Positions 1 to 10,779 are shown, counted from the first letter of the stretch. The stretch: DNA of 43,306 bases from Psychrobacter urativorans (GCF_904846675.1 NZ_CAJHBT010000025.1:1-43306); one strand, 5' to 3'. The notes: a model not told the origin generated them from the sequence alone. A program made the numbers and translations.

Positions 1-82
1 CTCCGACGTCACTTGATTTACCAGGCAGAATGTCTTTAATTCGTTCCCATTGGTCATCGCGTAGGGCATGCCGTCTTGTCAT
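1..82 (-). CDS. IS5-family transposase, N-terminal fragment (cut by window edge)
   Basis: Reading leftwards from an ATG at 82-80 gives 27 residues that begin [17 protein letters not shown] and continue [10 protein letters not shown]. This is the typical N-terminus of IS5-family (IS427/IS1031-like) transposases, the DUF4096-type DNA-binding region with its DxQWxxIxxLLP pattern. The reading frame stays open to the window edge, so nothing suggests a pseudogene, but the catalytic DDE domain cannot be seen. No Shine-Dalgarno sequence is obvious. Confidence 0.8.
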   Translation of the reverse strand, partial: MTRRHALRDDQWERIKDILPGKSSDVG

Positions 83-158
83 GATGTCTGATATCGGGTT
101 TCCAATTTAGAATAAGTATAACTTACTCTACAAAAGAAGCGCTAATTGATGACACGCC
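1..158 (-). mobile_element. End of an IS5-family insertion sequence (rest lies left of the window)
   Basis: The left edge holds the start of a transposase read leftwards and its upstream end. The non-coding tip probably ends at 158, because the next four bases (159-162) are CTAG, the YTAR-type target used by the IS427 subgroup of IS5 elements. Reading inward from 158 the end starts GGCGTGTCATCAATTAGC. The other terminus and the second target copy are outside the window, so the exact boundary is inferred. The element lies about 120 bp before the asd start codon. Confidence 0.65.
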
Positions 159-278
159 CTAGCCACTATTGATTAGAAAATCAGCAATATTATGCAAAAA
201 ACCTTGCTTTTTATAGGCTTTCACGGCATTGTTAACGGTTGACATTGTCATAAATAATTGTAAAGAGGATTGAGTTGC

Positions 279-1409
279 ATGAGTAATTTAACAGTAGGCT
301 TGGTAGGTTGGCGCGGCATGGTTGGCTCAGTGCTGGTTCAACGGATGCGTGAAGAAAATGACTTTGCTGGTATCACGCCAGTGTTTTTTTCGACCAGTAA
401 TGCCGGCGGTGACGCCCCAAGCTTTGATGGTGTCGCTACAAGCCAATTGAAAGATGCTCATGATATCGAGACATTAGCTGCTTGTGACGCGATTATCACC
501 TGCCAAGGTGGCGACTATACAGAAAAAGTACATCAGCCCTTGCGCGATAGCGGCTGGAATGGTTATTGGATTGATGCTGCCAGTACCCTACGCATGGAAG
601 ATGAGAGCATCATTGTGCTTGACCCAGTCAACCGCAAAGTCATCGACAGGGCTTTAGCTGATGGCAAAAAAGACTTTATCGGTGGTAACTGTACCGTGTC
701 ACTTATGCTAATGGCAATCGGTGAGCTGTTTAATAAAGGCTGGATCGAATGGGTCAGCGCCATGACTTATCAAGCGGCTAGTGGCTCAGGTGCGAATAAC
801 ATGCGCGAGCTAATTAATGGCATGGGTGTACTACGTGATGCGGTCAAAGATGAGCTGGCAGACCCTGCGAGCGCGATACTTGAGATTGATAAAAAGATTG
901 CTGAAACTCAGCGCTCAGCTGACTTCCCTAAGCAGTACTTTGGTGTGCCATTAGCCGGTAGCTTAATTCCATATATCGACTCGCAACTGGAAAACAAACA
1001 GTCACGGGAAGAATGGAAAGGCGGTGTTGAAACCAATAAAATTCTTGGTAATTCAGAAGTCGATAACATCGCTATTGACGGTATGTGTGTCCGTGTTGGT
1101 GCGATGCGCTGTCACGCACAAGGCTTAACAATTAAGCTGAAAAAAGATATTCCGCTAGAGGAAATCGAAGCGGCGCTAAAAAACAGCGGCAATCAGTGGT
1201 TAGATGTAGTCGAAGACGATAAAGAAGGAACTATGAACCGTTTAACGCCAGTGGCCGTCACTGGTACATTAACTGTGGCAATTGGTCGTTTACGTAAGCT
1301 CAATATGGGACCTGAATATTTAGGTGCCTTTACCGTTGGTGACCAACTGTTATGGGGCGCAGCCGAGCCGTTACGCCGGATGCTAAACATCATTCGTGAG
1401 CAAAAATAA
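279..1409 (+). CDS. asd: Aspartate-semialdehyde dehydrogenase
   Basis: Reduces L-aspartyl-4-phosphate to L-aspartate-4-semialdehyde with NADPH. This is the branch point to lysine/diaminopimelate, threonine and methionine; it acts in the cytoplasm. The 376-residue product matches the gammaproteobacterial Asd length (about 370). It shows the nucleotide-binding start [12 protein letters not shown] and the active-site segment [12 protein letters not shown], whose Cys138 is the expected catalytic thiol. A TTG nine bases upstream is also in frame, but AAAGAGGA at 262-269 is correctly spaced for the ATG at 279, so I use that. Upstream, 240-250 is a small perfect dyad (TGACA-T-TGTCA). The IS5-family end lies about 120 bp upstream. 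The gene appears monocistronic, closed by the terminator at 1475-1497. Confidence 0.97.
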   Translation: MSNLTVGLVGWRGMVGSVLVQRMREENDFAGITPVFFSTSNAGGDAPSFDGVATSQLKDAHDIETLAACDAIITCQGGDYTEKVHQPLRDSGWNGYWIDAASTLRMEDESIIVLDPVNRKVIDRALADGKKDFIGGNCTVSLMLMAIGELFNKGWIEWVSAMTYQAASGSGANNMRELINGMGVLRDAVKDELADPASAILEIDKKIAETQRSADFPKQYFGVPLAGSLIPYIDSQLENKQSREEWKGGVETNKILGNSEVDNIAIDGMCVRVGAMRCHAQGLTIKLKKDIPLEEIEAALKNSGNQWLDVVEDDKEGTMNRLTPVAVTGTLTVAIGRLRKLNMGPEYLGAFTVGDQLLWGAAEPLRRMLNIIREQK

Positions 1410-1474
1410 TAAGCAGCTTTTTAATAGAAGCCTATTAGCAGTTGCTTCATAAGCAATGATAATAAAATAAAAAA

Positions 1475-1497
1475 GACAGCCTAGGCTGTCTTTTTTT
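1475..1497. terminator. Bidirectional rho-independent terminator between asd and the SOUL gene
   Basis: GACAGCCTAGGCTGTC (1475-1490) is a perfect 16-bp palindrome flanked by an A run on the left and seven T on the right. It can end asd on the plus strand and the convergent SOUL-family gene on the minus strand. Confidence 0.9.
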
Positions 1498-1567
1498 GGG
1501 TCGATTTTACTACCGTCATTTAATAGAGTCTGTTTATTAAAAGAACCAGCTTGATACAAGTAAACAG

Positions 1568-2227
1568 TTATTTCTGCTGGTAAGGAATCATAACCTCATT
1601 ACGGCGCATAAATGGTAATATCCACGGCGGATTATAACGCGCCAGCTCGGAGGTACCGGTTATAGTTAATTTTTGACTTTGCATCCAAGTCCGCAAGGTC
1701 TCTGTCTTGTCTACTACTCTATTATTACCAGCAAGTCCTGAGAATTGAATGACCCCATAAGTCTTAACGGGTAGCTCAGTAATCGTAATGTCCGAGTTAT
1801 TAGGTTTGGGCAAGGTTTGCATAGTGTAATGACTGGGCATAATAAACTGTACCCGCCACTTGCCATTATCCTGCTGTGCTTCTTGTAATTGTTGTATCAT
1901 CACAGGTGCGGTCATAGCAATCTTTTTTGACTGCTCAGCGTTATCGGTGTCATTGCTATCAGTGCCATTACTGTCAGGGTTGTTGTTTTCATTAACAGTT
2001 TGCGGCTGCATCATTACTGGAGCCGTCATGCTGATTTTACTACTGTCCCCACTTAGCGCAGTATTATTACCAAAAATATAGTCTGCCAATATTTTAAATC
2101 CTTGGCGACTGGCAGCATCTTGATCGCCTGTCACCCAAGTCTGTGCGACGAGCTGGGCATCATAGCGACGTAACTCAAAGTCTTCGGTCTGATTCAAAAT
2201 AGTATAATTAGGTTCTTCAGTGGCCAT
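1568..2227 (-). CDS. SOUL-family haem-binding protein
   Basis: A 219-residue protein of the SOUL/HBP family, whose members bind haem or tetrapyrroles; the bacterial role is not established. Seen directly: the N-terminal pattern EEPNYTILNQTEDFELRRYD, two copies of the family motif (KISMTAPVM and KIAMTAPVM) and the ending NPPWILPFMRRNEVMIPY. The two MTAPVM motifs are joined by an Asn/Asp/Ser-rich linker of about 25 residues. The start is the ATG at 2227, which has GAGGAG five bases upstream. A TTG further up would add 12 hydrophobic residues resembling a partial signal peptide but has no ribosome-binding site. The protein is therefore probably cytoplasmic, although a secreted form cannot be excluded. 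It converges on asd. Confidence 0.88.
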   Translation of the reverse strand: MATEEPNYTILNQTEDFELRRYDAQLVAQTWVTGDQDAASRQGFKILADYIFGNNTALSGDSSKISMTAPVMMQPQTVNENNNPDSNGTDSNDTDNAEQSKKIAMTAPVMIQQLQEAQQDNGKWRVQFIMPSHYTMQTLPKPNNSDITITELPVKTYGVIQFSGLAGNNRVVDKTETLRTWMQSQKLTITGTSELARYNPPWILPFMRRNEVMIPYQQK

Positions 2228-3795
<1,568 letters not shown>

Positions 3796-3837
3796 TTATT
3801 ACTCATTTAACCGCAGTTTTTACACCCTTCAAAATAT

Positions 3838-3868
3838 AAAAAAGGCCTAAGATAATCTTAGGCCTTTT
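3838..3868. terminator. Bidirectional terminator between tgt and the NSS transporter gene
   Basis: AAGGCCTAAGA - TAA - TCTTAGGCCTT (3842-3866) forms an 11-bp perfect stem with a 3-base loop, with A bases on the left and T bases on the right. It serves both convergent genes. Confidence 0.92.
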
Positions 3869-3933
3869 CTATTAACTGTCTCTTTTATTAGCACTTTTTT
3901 TGATTATACTATCTTGATCGTACTAATGAATAC

Positions 3934-5286
3934 TTAGCTCATAAGGGTAGTAATAAAGACCACAATCACCGCGATTGGTGCGACAAATTTAGCAATAATT
4001 TGCCAGAGTGTCCAAGCTGTACCAGACAGATTAAGCTCTTGTTGGATACTACGTTGATCCATTCTCCAAGCGAAGAATACAATCGCTGCTAGACCCGTCA
4101 ATGGCAATAAGAACTTACTGGTTAGCTTATCTAACACATCAAAGATACCGTTACCCATGATGGTAAAATCCGCCCATAGGTTGAACGATAATAGTGCCGC
4201 AATACCCAATAGCCAAATCACAGTACTAGCAACGATAGTTGACATCGTACGGCTCATTGAGGTGCGCTCTTCTAAAAACTCAACTGATGGTTCTAATAAT
4301 GAGATTGAAGACGTTACTGCCGCAAAGGTAATTAACAAGAAGAATAACGTACCAATGATAATGCCGCCAGTCATACTACCAAAGGCGATAGGCAAGCTCA
4401 CAAATATAAGACCAGGACCTGAAGCAGGGTCAAGACCATTGTTAAAGATAATCGGGAAAATCGCCAAACCGGCAGCTAAAGCAATGACAGTATCCAAAAT
4501 GATTACCATACGTGCGGTTTTTAGCAAATTTACTTCACGGCCTAAGTAGGAACCATAAGCGACCATGATACCCATACCAATAGACAGCGTGAAGAAGGCA
4601 TGACCTAATGCCGCTAACATGATATCGCCAGTCAGCTTGCTCAAATCAGGGACAAATAGATAGTTAACTGCTTCACCAAAACCGGCATTCATGGCGTTAT
4701 AACCAACGATGACGAATAAAATAATACCTAATAATGGCATCAGAATCTTGGCAGTGGTTTCGATACCACGGGTCACGCCAATACCGACAATCAGGGCAGT
4801 AATCACCATAAACACCGTATGCCAAATGGTCAGTGTACTGGCCGAAGCCAGCATGGCATCAAAGGTTGCGCCAACAGCATCGCCGTCTTGACCGCTAAAG
4901 CTACCGGTACTTACTTTGGTGATATAGTTAAGCGCCCAACCACCGATGACACTATAGAACGATAGAATTAAGAAACCACCTAAAATACCAGTTGCACCAA
5001 CAATACCCCAACTACGAGATTTACCTTCGCTTGCTGCAACATCAGTAAAGGTATTAACAGGATTTTTTTGCCCTCGACGACCGATTAACCATTCGGCAAC
5101 CAATATTGGAAAACCGACTAGTGCGATACAAAATAAATAGGCAATAACAAAAGCGGAACCCCCACTCTCACCTACCATATAGGGAAATTTCCAAATATTT
5201 CCTAAACCTACTGCTGAGCCTACTGCTGCAAGGACAAAGCCAAAGCTTGAACTCCACTGCGCGTGTTCTTGTTTGTTGATAGCCAT
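3934..5286 (-). CDS. Sodium-dependent transporter of the NSS (SNF/LeuT) family
   Basis: An inner-membrane symporter that uses the Na+ gradient to import a small organic substrate, in bacteria usually an amino acid; the substrate cannot be read from sequence. At 450 residues it has about 11 hydrophobic segments, as in bacterial Tyt1/MhsT-type members that lack helix 12. The first helix carries the signature GSAVGLGNIWKFPYMVGE, where the unwound Na+/substrate site sits. Other marks are the GGSAFVIAYLF stretch after helix 1 and SIGMGIMVAYGSYL in the helix 6 region. The start ATG has GAGGA seven bases upstream. It is monocistronic, with its own upstream region at 5287-5590 containing a 7-bp inverted repeat that might be an operator. 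Confidence 0.93.
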   Translation of the reverse strand: MAINKQEHAQWSSSFGFVLAAVGSAVGLGNIWKFPYMVGESGGSAFVIAYLFCIALVGFPILVAEWLIGRRGQKNPVNTFTDVAASEGKSRSWGIVGATGILGGFLILSFYSVIGGWALNYITKVSTGSFSGQDGDAVGATFDAMLASASTLTIWHTVFMVITALIVGIGVTRGIETTAKILMPLLGIILFVIVGYNAMNAGFGEAVNYLFVPDLSKLTGDIMLAALGHAFFTLSIGMGIMVAYGSYLGREVNLLKTARMVIILDTVIALAAGLAIFPIIFNNGLDPASGPGLIFVSLPIAFGSMTGGIIIGTLFFLLITFAAVTSSISLLEPSVEFLEERTSMSRTMSTIVASTVIWLLGIAALLSFNLWADFTIMGNGIFDVLDKLTSKFLLPLTGLAAIVFFAWRMDQRSIQQELNLSGTAWTLWQIIAKFVAPIAVIVVFITTLMS

Positions 5287-5590
5287 TATGCCGTCCTCAT
5301 GACCCGCTCAATATTGCTTATGATTAATCTTAATCATCGTTAGTAGCCATAAATAGTCATTCGACTGTCTAACTAACACATCAATGTGACGCGCTCAGCA
5401 ACATTAAGAAAGGATTATTTACAATGTTGTAAAAGCTCAGTTTCTGCTAAGCCACTGGAAAAGTCAAGTGATGATAAACACGAAAGGCCATAACTAATAG
5501 TTATGGCTAAAAAAATCTCAATAAGTATAGGAGCTTAATTCAGTAGAGGATAAGAGATTAAGGGCGCGATAAAAGACCTTATAGCGAATC
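5287..5590. other. Intergenic region between lpxA and the NSS transporter gene
   Basis: 304 bp without a gene; lpxB would normally follow lpxA here. It contains the lpxA-distal hairpin (5487-5507) and an inverted repeat CAACATT/AATGTTG at 5399-5405 and 5423-5429. No open frame resembling lpxB is present. Confidence 0.7.
5487..5507 (-). terminator. Weak terminator hairpin at the end of the lpx cluster
   Basis: GCCATAACT - AAT - AGTTATGGC forms a perfect 9-bp stem about 85 bases beyond the lpxA stop. On the minus strand it is followed by CTTTCGTGTTT, which is only moderately U-rich, so termination may be inefficient. Confidence 0.5.
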
Positions 5591-6370
5591 CTAGCGGACA
5601 ACACCACGTTCACTGTGCTGCAAAGAGTTGATAAGTAGCTCAATTTTAGGTTCTTTAGGCAGCAATTCTTCTCGTAATATGGCAAGCGCTTGCGCAGTGG
5701 TTAATCCAGATCTAAAAATAGCCATGTAAGCTTGGCGCAAGACATCGATAGTCTGCGGTGACCAATCTTTACGGCGCATTCCTTCAATATTAAGACCATG
5801 TGCATGAGCAGGATTACCAGATACCATAGTAAAAGCGGCCACGTCTTTTAAGATTAAACTGGCACCTCCCACCAAACTATAATCATCAACCCGGCAAAAC
5901 TGGTGAACACCTGAGTTACCGCCGATAATGGTATGATTACCGATAGTGACATGCCCTGCGATACCCGCATTATTAGCGATTACATTATGATCTCCAATCG
6001 AACAGTCATGGGCGATATGGGTATTAACCATCAATAGATTGTGACTGCCAATCTTGGTTATACCTTCATCTTGCGCGGTACCTCGATGCAGGCTACAAGC
6101 TTCACGAATAGTATTGTGATCGCCAATCTCTAGCCACGTGCGCTCACCGGCATACTTTAAATCTTGCGGATCTTCACCGATGCTGGCGAACTGATAAAAT
6201 TGATTGTGCTTACCGATTTTAGTGAGTTTTGTGACTACCACATGCCGATACAAAGTAGTATGCGCGCCAATCGTTACCTCGTCACCAACGATACAATACG
6301 GACCGATGACTGCGGTGTCATCGATCATAGCAGACGGTGAGATGAGCGCTGTAGGGTGAATCTGACTCAT
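5591..6370 (-). CDS. lpxA: UDP-N-acetylglucosamine O-acyltransferase
   Basis: First step of lipid A synthesis: transfers a 3-hydroxyacyl chain from ACP to the 3-OH of UDP-GlcNAc in the cytoplasm. The 259-residue protein is a left-handed beta-helix of hexapeptide repeats (for example [16 protein letters not shown]) with a helical C-terminal domain beginning near [15 protein letters not shown] contains the catalytic His121 (E. coli His125). Aligning from that His, the E. coli acyl-chain ruler residue Gly173 corresponds to Gly169 here. A glycine is expected to permit a longer chain than the Met in Pseudomonas LpxA, but other residues also matter. It is the last gene of the cluster; lpxB is missing after it. 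The gap to fabZ is 90 bp. Confidence 0.97.
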   Translation of the reverse strand: MSQIHPTALISPSAMIDDTAVIGPYCIVGDEVTIGAHTTLYRHVVVTKLTKIGKHNQFYQFASIGEDPQDLKYAGERTWLEIGDHNTIREACSLHRGTAQDEGITKIGSHNLLMVNTHIAHDCSIGDHNVIANNAGIAGHVTIGNHTIIGGNSGVHQFCRVDDYSLVGGASLILKDVAAFTMVSGNPAHAHGLNIEGMRRKDWSPQTIDVLRQAYMAIFRSGLTTAQALAILREELLPKEPKIELLINSLQHSERGVVR

Positions 6371-6460
6371 AATGCAGGCCTTTGTATCATTTAATGCAGG
6401 TAAGTAGTGAAAATTACATTTGGTTAAGCAAGTAGCTTCATCACAACAATTAGCCGCTTG

Positions 6461-6970
6461 TCACTGTTCTTGGCGGGCAATCATCACTTGAGCACTTGCT
6501 GCCAGCTCATCTTCCACATGTACCGTACAGTCAAACTTATAAATACCACGCTTTTGCACAACCGTTTTAGCACGAATAATCAGCTGATCCCCCGGAATTA
6601 CACGACGTTTAAAACGCACTTTATCGACCCCTGCAAACAAATATAGATAGCCATCTTCAGCGGTCAAGCCTGCGCTGATGAAGCCCAGTACCCCTGAAAC
6701 TTGCGCCATGGCTTCTACCATCAACACTCCTGGCATAATCGGCTCATCAGGGAAATGACCATTAAAAAACTCTTCGTTAATAGTGACATTTTTGATGCCC
6801 GTGATGCACTCACCCGGCTTACATGCCGTAATTTTATCGACCAGCATGAATGGATAACGATGCGGCAGATAATGTTTGAGCGTGTGATAAGTCAATGGCA
6901 AGGTTAGCCCTTGCTCAGATAATGCTTTAATATCGTCATCAATTAGGGTGTCAATATCAGTGGCGCTCAT
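6461..6970 (-). CDS. fabZ: 3-hydroxyacyl-ACP dehydratase
   Basis: Dehydrates 3-hydroxyacyl-ACP in fatty-acid elongation and competes with LpxA and LpxD for the same substrate pool, which explains its place between them. It is a 169-residue hot-dog-fold enzyme, slightly longer than E. coli FabZ (151) because of an acidic N-terminal extension of about 20 residues. Visible marks are HRYPFMLVD, FNGHFPDEPIMPG with catalytic His72, and VLMVEAMAQ with catalytic Glu86. The start ATG has AAGGA about nine bases upstream. It follows lpxD by 104 bp. Confidence 0.97.
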   Translation of the reverse strand: MSATDIDTLIDDDIKALSEQGLTLPLTYHTLKHYLPHRYPFMLVDKITACKPGECITGIKNVTINEEFFNGHFPDEPIMPGVLMVEAMAQVSGVLGFISAGLTAEDGYLYLFAGVDKVRFKRRVIPGDQLIIRAKTVVQKRGIYKFDCTVHVEDELAASAQVMIARQEQ

Positions 6971-7074
6971 AACGGGGCTTCCTTGCTGTTGTTGCGGGCT
7001 ATTAATAATACGATGTAAGAAATAATATGTATTTATTTGATATAAATTGTAGTTATTATTAAAACTCTAAAAAG

Positions 7075-8091
7075 CTATTCATTACCAAGCTGACGGAAGC
7101 GTACAGCAGCACGTCGCCATTTGGCGGTTGGCATTGCTGCTGTCCCTGAGGAATATGAGCCCGCTGTTTTAATGGATTTGGTCACCATTGTCATGCCTGA
7201 TAAAATGACATCATCCGCAATCTCAATATGGCCATTAATACCGACTGCGCCGCCAATAATACAGCGTTTACCAATAGTCGTGCTGCCTGCAATACCTGTT
7301 TTAGCAGCAATAGCGGTACCGTGACCGATGCGTACGTTATGTGCTATTTGCACAAGGTTGTCAATAATAACATGATTGCCAATGACGGTATCATCAATCG
7401 CGCCGCGGTCAACGCAGGTGTGACTGCCAATACGCACATGATTGCCGATAATGACACGACCAAGCTGGGCAATACGTACCCACCCACTGGAACTTGGGTC
7501 ACCTGTCGGCGCAAAACCAAAACCTTCAGCACCAATACTCACTCCAGTATGCAACCGCACGTGATTGCCAATCCTACAGTCATGGCCAATCACTACGTGC
7601 GACTTAATAACTGCATCAGTACCAATCTGGGAGTGCGCCTCAACGACGGCATGCGAATCAATACAGCTACGCTCACCAATATGAACCTGCTCACCAATCA
7701 CGCAATAAGGACCAATGCTGACCTCGTCACTGATAACCGCGCTATCAGCGACGACGGCTGTCGGATGAATGCCAGTGTTAGCGCTATTAAGCACAAACAG
7801 TTGACTGCCGCTGGCATAAGCCAAATAGGGTGTTGCCACTACCAGCGCTATGGACGTTACCGGAACCTGATCACGGTAGGGCTCAGTAACCAGCATTGCC
7901 CCTGCCTGGCTATTAGCTAGGCTAGATATATAGCGCGGGTCGGCCAAAAAACTCAGTTGTGCACCATCGGCATCAGTCAAACTGCCAACACCATTTAGGC
8001 GGGTATGCAACTGTTCAGTACTGAGCTCAGATTTATTCAATACTGGCTGGCATTGCTCAATTTTGGTAATAAGTTGTTCAATCGTTATCAT
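7075..8091 (-). CDS. lpxD: UDP-3-O-(3-hydroxyacyl)glucosamine N-acyltransferase
   Basis: Third step of lipid A synthesis: adds the 2-N-linked 3-hydroxyacyl chain from ACP. At 338 residues it matches the family. An N-terminal uridine-binding domain (about 1-100, with LSFLADPRY) precedes a long hexapeptide-repeat beta-helix, and there is a short C-terminal helix (TAKWRRAAVRFRQLG). The catalytic His region is SHVVIGHDCRIGNHVRLHTG, followed by the GAEGFGFAPTGD segment typical of LpxD. No clear Shine-Dalgarno precedes the ATG, suggesting translation is helped from upstream. skp, which usually sits between bamA and lpxD, is absent: only 156 bp separate the two genes. Confidence 0.96.
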   Translation of the reverse strand: MITIEQLITKIEQCQPVLNKSELSTEQLHTRLNGVGSLTDADGAQLSFLADPRYISSLANSQAGAMLVTEPYRDQVPVTSIALVVATPYLAYASGSQLFVLNSANTGIHPTAVVADSAVISDEVSIGPYCVIGEQVHIGERSCIDSHAVVEAHSQIGTDAVIKSHVVIGHDCRIGNHVRLHTGVSIGAEGFGFAPTGDPSSSGWVRIAQLGRVIIGNHVRIGSHTCVDRGAIDDTVIGNHVIIDNLVQIAHNVRIGHGTAIAAKTGIAGSTTIGKRCIIGGAVGINGHIEIADDVILSGMTMVTKSIKTAGSYSSGTAAMPTAKWRRAAVRFRQLGNE

Positions 8092-8247
8092 AATTCAAGT
8101 TAGTACGCTTTATAAAATTAGACGAGCGCCGAGCTAAAACCTTAGCTTGACGACCAATTAAAACCTCATTGTATTGCGCTCAATTTAAGACACTGAAGCT
8201 ATTTAAAGCAAACCAAGCTAGAACGGACTAAGTTTGAATATATCAAC

Positions 8248-10674
8248 TTAGAACGTGCTACCAATCTGGAATTGTACTTTCTCAGTCTCATCGCCTTCTT
8301 TATCACCAATGGGTACGGCATAACTTAACGAAATCGGTCCAATAGGGGTATACCAAGTAATACCGGCGCCCGCACTGAAACGGAATTTATTATCTTGGGT
8401 CAGAAGCGGTATATCGGTTTGTTTATTGCCCACTGGATCAAAGAATTTACGGTCTTCTTTATCAGTGGTATCGAATACTTGGCCGCCTTCAGCGAATATT
8501 ACCGGACGCACTTGTTCTGCCCAATCACCTTTAAATGGCATTGGCAAAATTAGTTCGGTACCAAAGCTGACTAAGGCGTTACCACCGACCTCTTCATCTT
8601 GCAGACGGTCAAAACTGTCATCGACGGCATCATAGTAGCTTTTAGATCTAGGTCCAAGGGTTGATGCTTCATAACCACGTACGGAACCATAACCACCGGC
8701 ATAGAAGTTCTCATAGAATGGTAAGTCGTTACCATAACCAAGCTTAGTATAACCACGTGCTACCCAGTCTTTATAGAATGGATAATACACGTTACCACGA
8801 TATATCATTTTTTGATAACTGGCATCACCAAGCCCAATAGTAGCATCAACAGTATGGCTCATACCTTTAGTCGGGAATACGGGACGGTCTAGAGTACTGT
8901 AATCCCAGCCCAGTAAGAGATTGTAGGTACTATAGTCATTCTTGAAACCAGCACGCCCAGTAAGTTCACCCTCATCATTTTTATAGCTTTCAAACGAACC
9001 GCCATCATCAATCAGCTGCTGAACGTTTGAAACTCCGAGACGGCTACCACCACGAACTGAGGTATTATCGACATTTAAACCGGCGCTAACGCGCTTGGTT
9101 TCATCGACTGGATAGCTATAGTTTAGCGTCCCACCATAAGAGTCGGTAACATAGTTACTAACGTTCCTATCATCGTACTTGGTCTCACGATAATAAGCAC
9201 TGATGCCTTGTGAGACCCCATTTTCAGTGAAGTAAGGATCGGTATAACCTAAGCTATAAGAGTCGCGAGTCTCTGAGCGTGATAATCCCGCTTTAACTCG
9301 GTTACCGGTGCCCATAAAGTTGTTCTGAGTCAAATCTACTTGGAAAGTCACACCGCCACTTTGTGAGTAACCCGCGGCAATAGTCGAGCTACCTGAGGGC
9401 TGCTCTTCAACAGTATAGTAGACATCGACTTGGTCTGGCTGATTGGGCACGGGTTTAACTTCAACGTTAACGCCTTTAAAAAAGCCTGTACGCATCAAAC
9501 GCGTGCGCGACAGCTGGATTTTTTCATTAGAAGCAAGCGCGCCTTCTAATTGACGCATCTCACGGCGTAGTACTTCATCTTGGGTACGCAAGTTACCGTT
9601 AAAATTAATACGGCGCACATAAATAGGACGGGCAGGATCGATATAATAATCGATATCAACGATTTTGGTATCTTCATCAATGCGAGGAACCGGACGAACT
9701 TGGGCCAAATAATAGCCTTCGTTACCATAACGGCTTTTTAGTGCCGCGGTGGTTGCATCAAGCTTGGCTTGAGAGTATTGCTCATTGGGTGCAAAAGTGA
9801 CTAGTTCCTTCAGCTGATCATTATCAAACTTAGGCTGACCTAAGAAGTTGATATCACCGAATTGATATTGCTCCCCTTCACTTAAGCTAATTTCAATAAA
9901 CACACTGCGTTTATCTTCACTGATATTAAGCACTGCATTATCGACGTTAAAACGCACGTAGCCATCATTTTGATAAAGCGCTTTTAGGTTCTCTAAACTG
10001 GCCGCCAGCTTTTCTTTAGCATAGCGATCAGACTTAGACAGTAAACGCGTCCACGATGATTCTTTTACCGCAAAGACATCTTTAATATCAGAATCACTGA
10101 AATGCTTATTGCCAATAATATTAATATCGACTACTTTAGCAGGCTTGCCTTCGATAAAGCGCACGTCTAATTTAACGCGGTTACCATCAAGCAGCGTTTG
10201 GTCGACTTCGATATTACTATTATAATAACCTTGGCTGATATATTGCTGCTGTAGCTCATTGGCCACGCCTTGCAGCGTCGACTGTTTAAGCACAGCGCCT
10301 ACAGATAAACCTGCGTTTTTTAGTCCTTGCTCCAGTCCCTCTTTAGGTATCAGCTTATTACCGTCAAAGTTTACTTCGGCGATAACAGGGCGTTCAATAA
10401 CATCAAAACGCAGCTGGCCACCTTCAACGCGGCTTTGAATATTGGCGAAATTATCGGTGGCATATAGGGCTTTGATGCTGGCTGCAAGGCTTGCGTCCGT
10501 GACCGTATCACCCACCGAAACAGGTAACACCGGATAGAGACTATCGGCAGTTAGGCGCTGTAGCCCTGAAAAGTCGATGTCTGTTACCACAAAGTCTGCC
10601 GCTTGTGCCGACATACTCATCATCGCTACCACTAACGGCAACCCAGCCGCGCTCATAAATAAAGGCGTACGCAT
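8248..10674 (-). CDS. bamA: Outer-membrane protein assembly factor BamA
   Basis: Core of the BAM complex, which folds beta-barrel proteins into the outer membrane. The 808-residue precursor starts with a signal peptide (MRTPLFMSAAGLPLVV, cleaved near SAQA-AD). Five POTRA domains follow (about 25-420), then a 16-strand barrel. The barrel carries GGYGSVRGYE (the conserved loop-6 VRGY motif) and ends in Phe (VQFQIGSTF), the usual outer-membrane terminal residue. I chose the ATG at 10674 rather than the in-frame GTG at 10680 because GGA lies eight bases before the ATG. The 256-bp gap from rseP contains a candidate promoter and a leader hairpin, so bamA can probably be transcribed independently. 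Confidence 0.97.
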   Translation of the reverse strand: MRTPLFMSAAGLPLVVAMMSMSAQAADFVVTDIDFSGLQRLTADSLYPVLPVSVGDTVTDASLAASIKALYATDNFANIQSRVEGGQLRFDVIERPVIAEVNFDGNKLIPKEGLEQGLKNAGLSVGAVLKQSTLQGVANELQQQYISQGYYNSNIEVDQTLLDGNRVKLDVRFIEGKPAKVVDINIIGNKHFSDSDIKDVFAVKESSWTRLLSKSDRYAKEKLAASLENLKALYQNDGYVRFNVDNAVLNISEDKRSVFIEISLSEGEQYQFGDINFLGQPKFDNDQLKELVTFAPNEQYSQAKLDATTAALKSRYGNEGYYLAQVRPVPRIDEDTKIVDIDYYIDPARPIYVRRINFNGNLRTQDEVLRREMRQLEGALASNEKIQLSRTRLMRTGFFKGVNVEVKPVPNQPDQVDVYYTVEEQPSGSSTIAAGYSQSGGVTFQVDLTQNNFMGTGNRVKAGLSRSETRDSYSLGYTDPYFTENGVSQGISAYYRETKYDDRNVSNYVTDSYGGTLNYSYPVDETKRVSAGLNVDNTSVRGGSRLGVSNVQQLIDDGGSFESYKNDEGELTGRAGFKNDYSTYNLLLGWDYSTLDRPVFPTKGMSHTVDATIGLGDASYQKMIYRGNVYYPFYKDWVARGYTKLGYGNDLPFYENFYAGGYGSVRGYEASTLGPRSKSYYDAVDDSFDRLQDEEVGGNALVSFGTELILPMPFKGDWAEQVRPVIFAEGGQVFDTTDKEDRKFFDPVGNKQTDIPLLTQDNKFRFSAGAGITWYTPIGPISLSYAVPIGDKEGDETEKVQFQIGSTF

Positions 10675-10743
10675 AAACACTATCCGTCAATAAAAAACTT
10701 GCTTAAGTTAAGGTAAAAAGCGCGTGTTGTCTAGCCCAATCAA

Positions 10744-10779
10744 TTCGGAGTTTTTAACTCAAACATTGGTGACTCCGAA
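10744..10779 (-). promoter_or_regulatory. Long-loop hairpin in the bamA leader
   Basis: TTCGGAGT and ACTCCGAA form a perfect 8-bp inverted repeat around a 20-base loop, 70-105 bases before the bamA start codon. No U run follows on the minus strand, so it is not an ordinary terminator. It would lie inside the leader RNA made from the candidate promoter at 10825-10853. Confidence 0.5.

Noticed and set aside
7228..7920. 230-codon open frame antisense to lpxD
   Set aside because: Its Asn/Thr/Ala-rich translation mirrors the periodic hexapeptide repeats of lpxD on the other strand; there is no start signal or family match.
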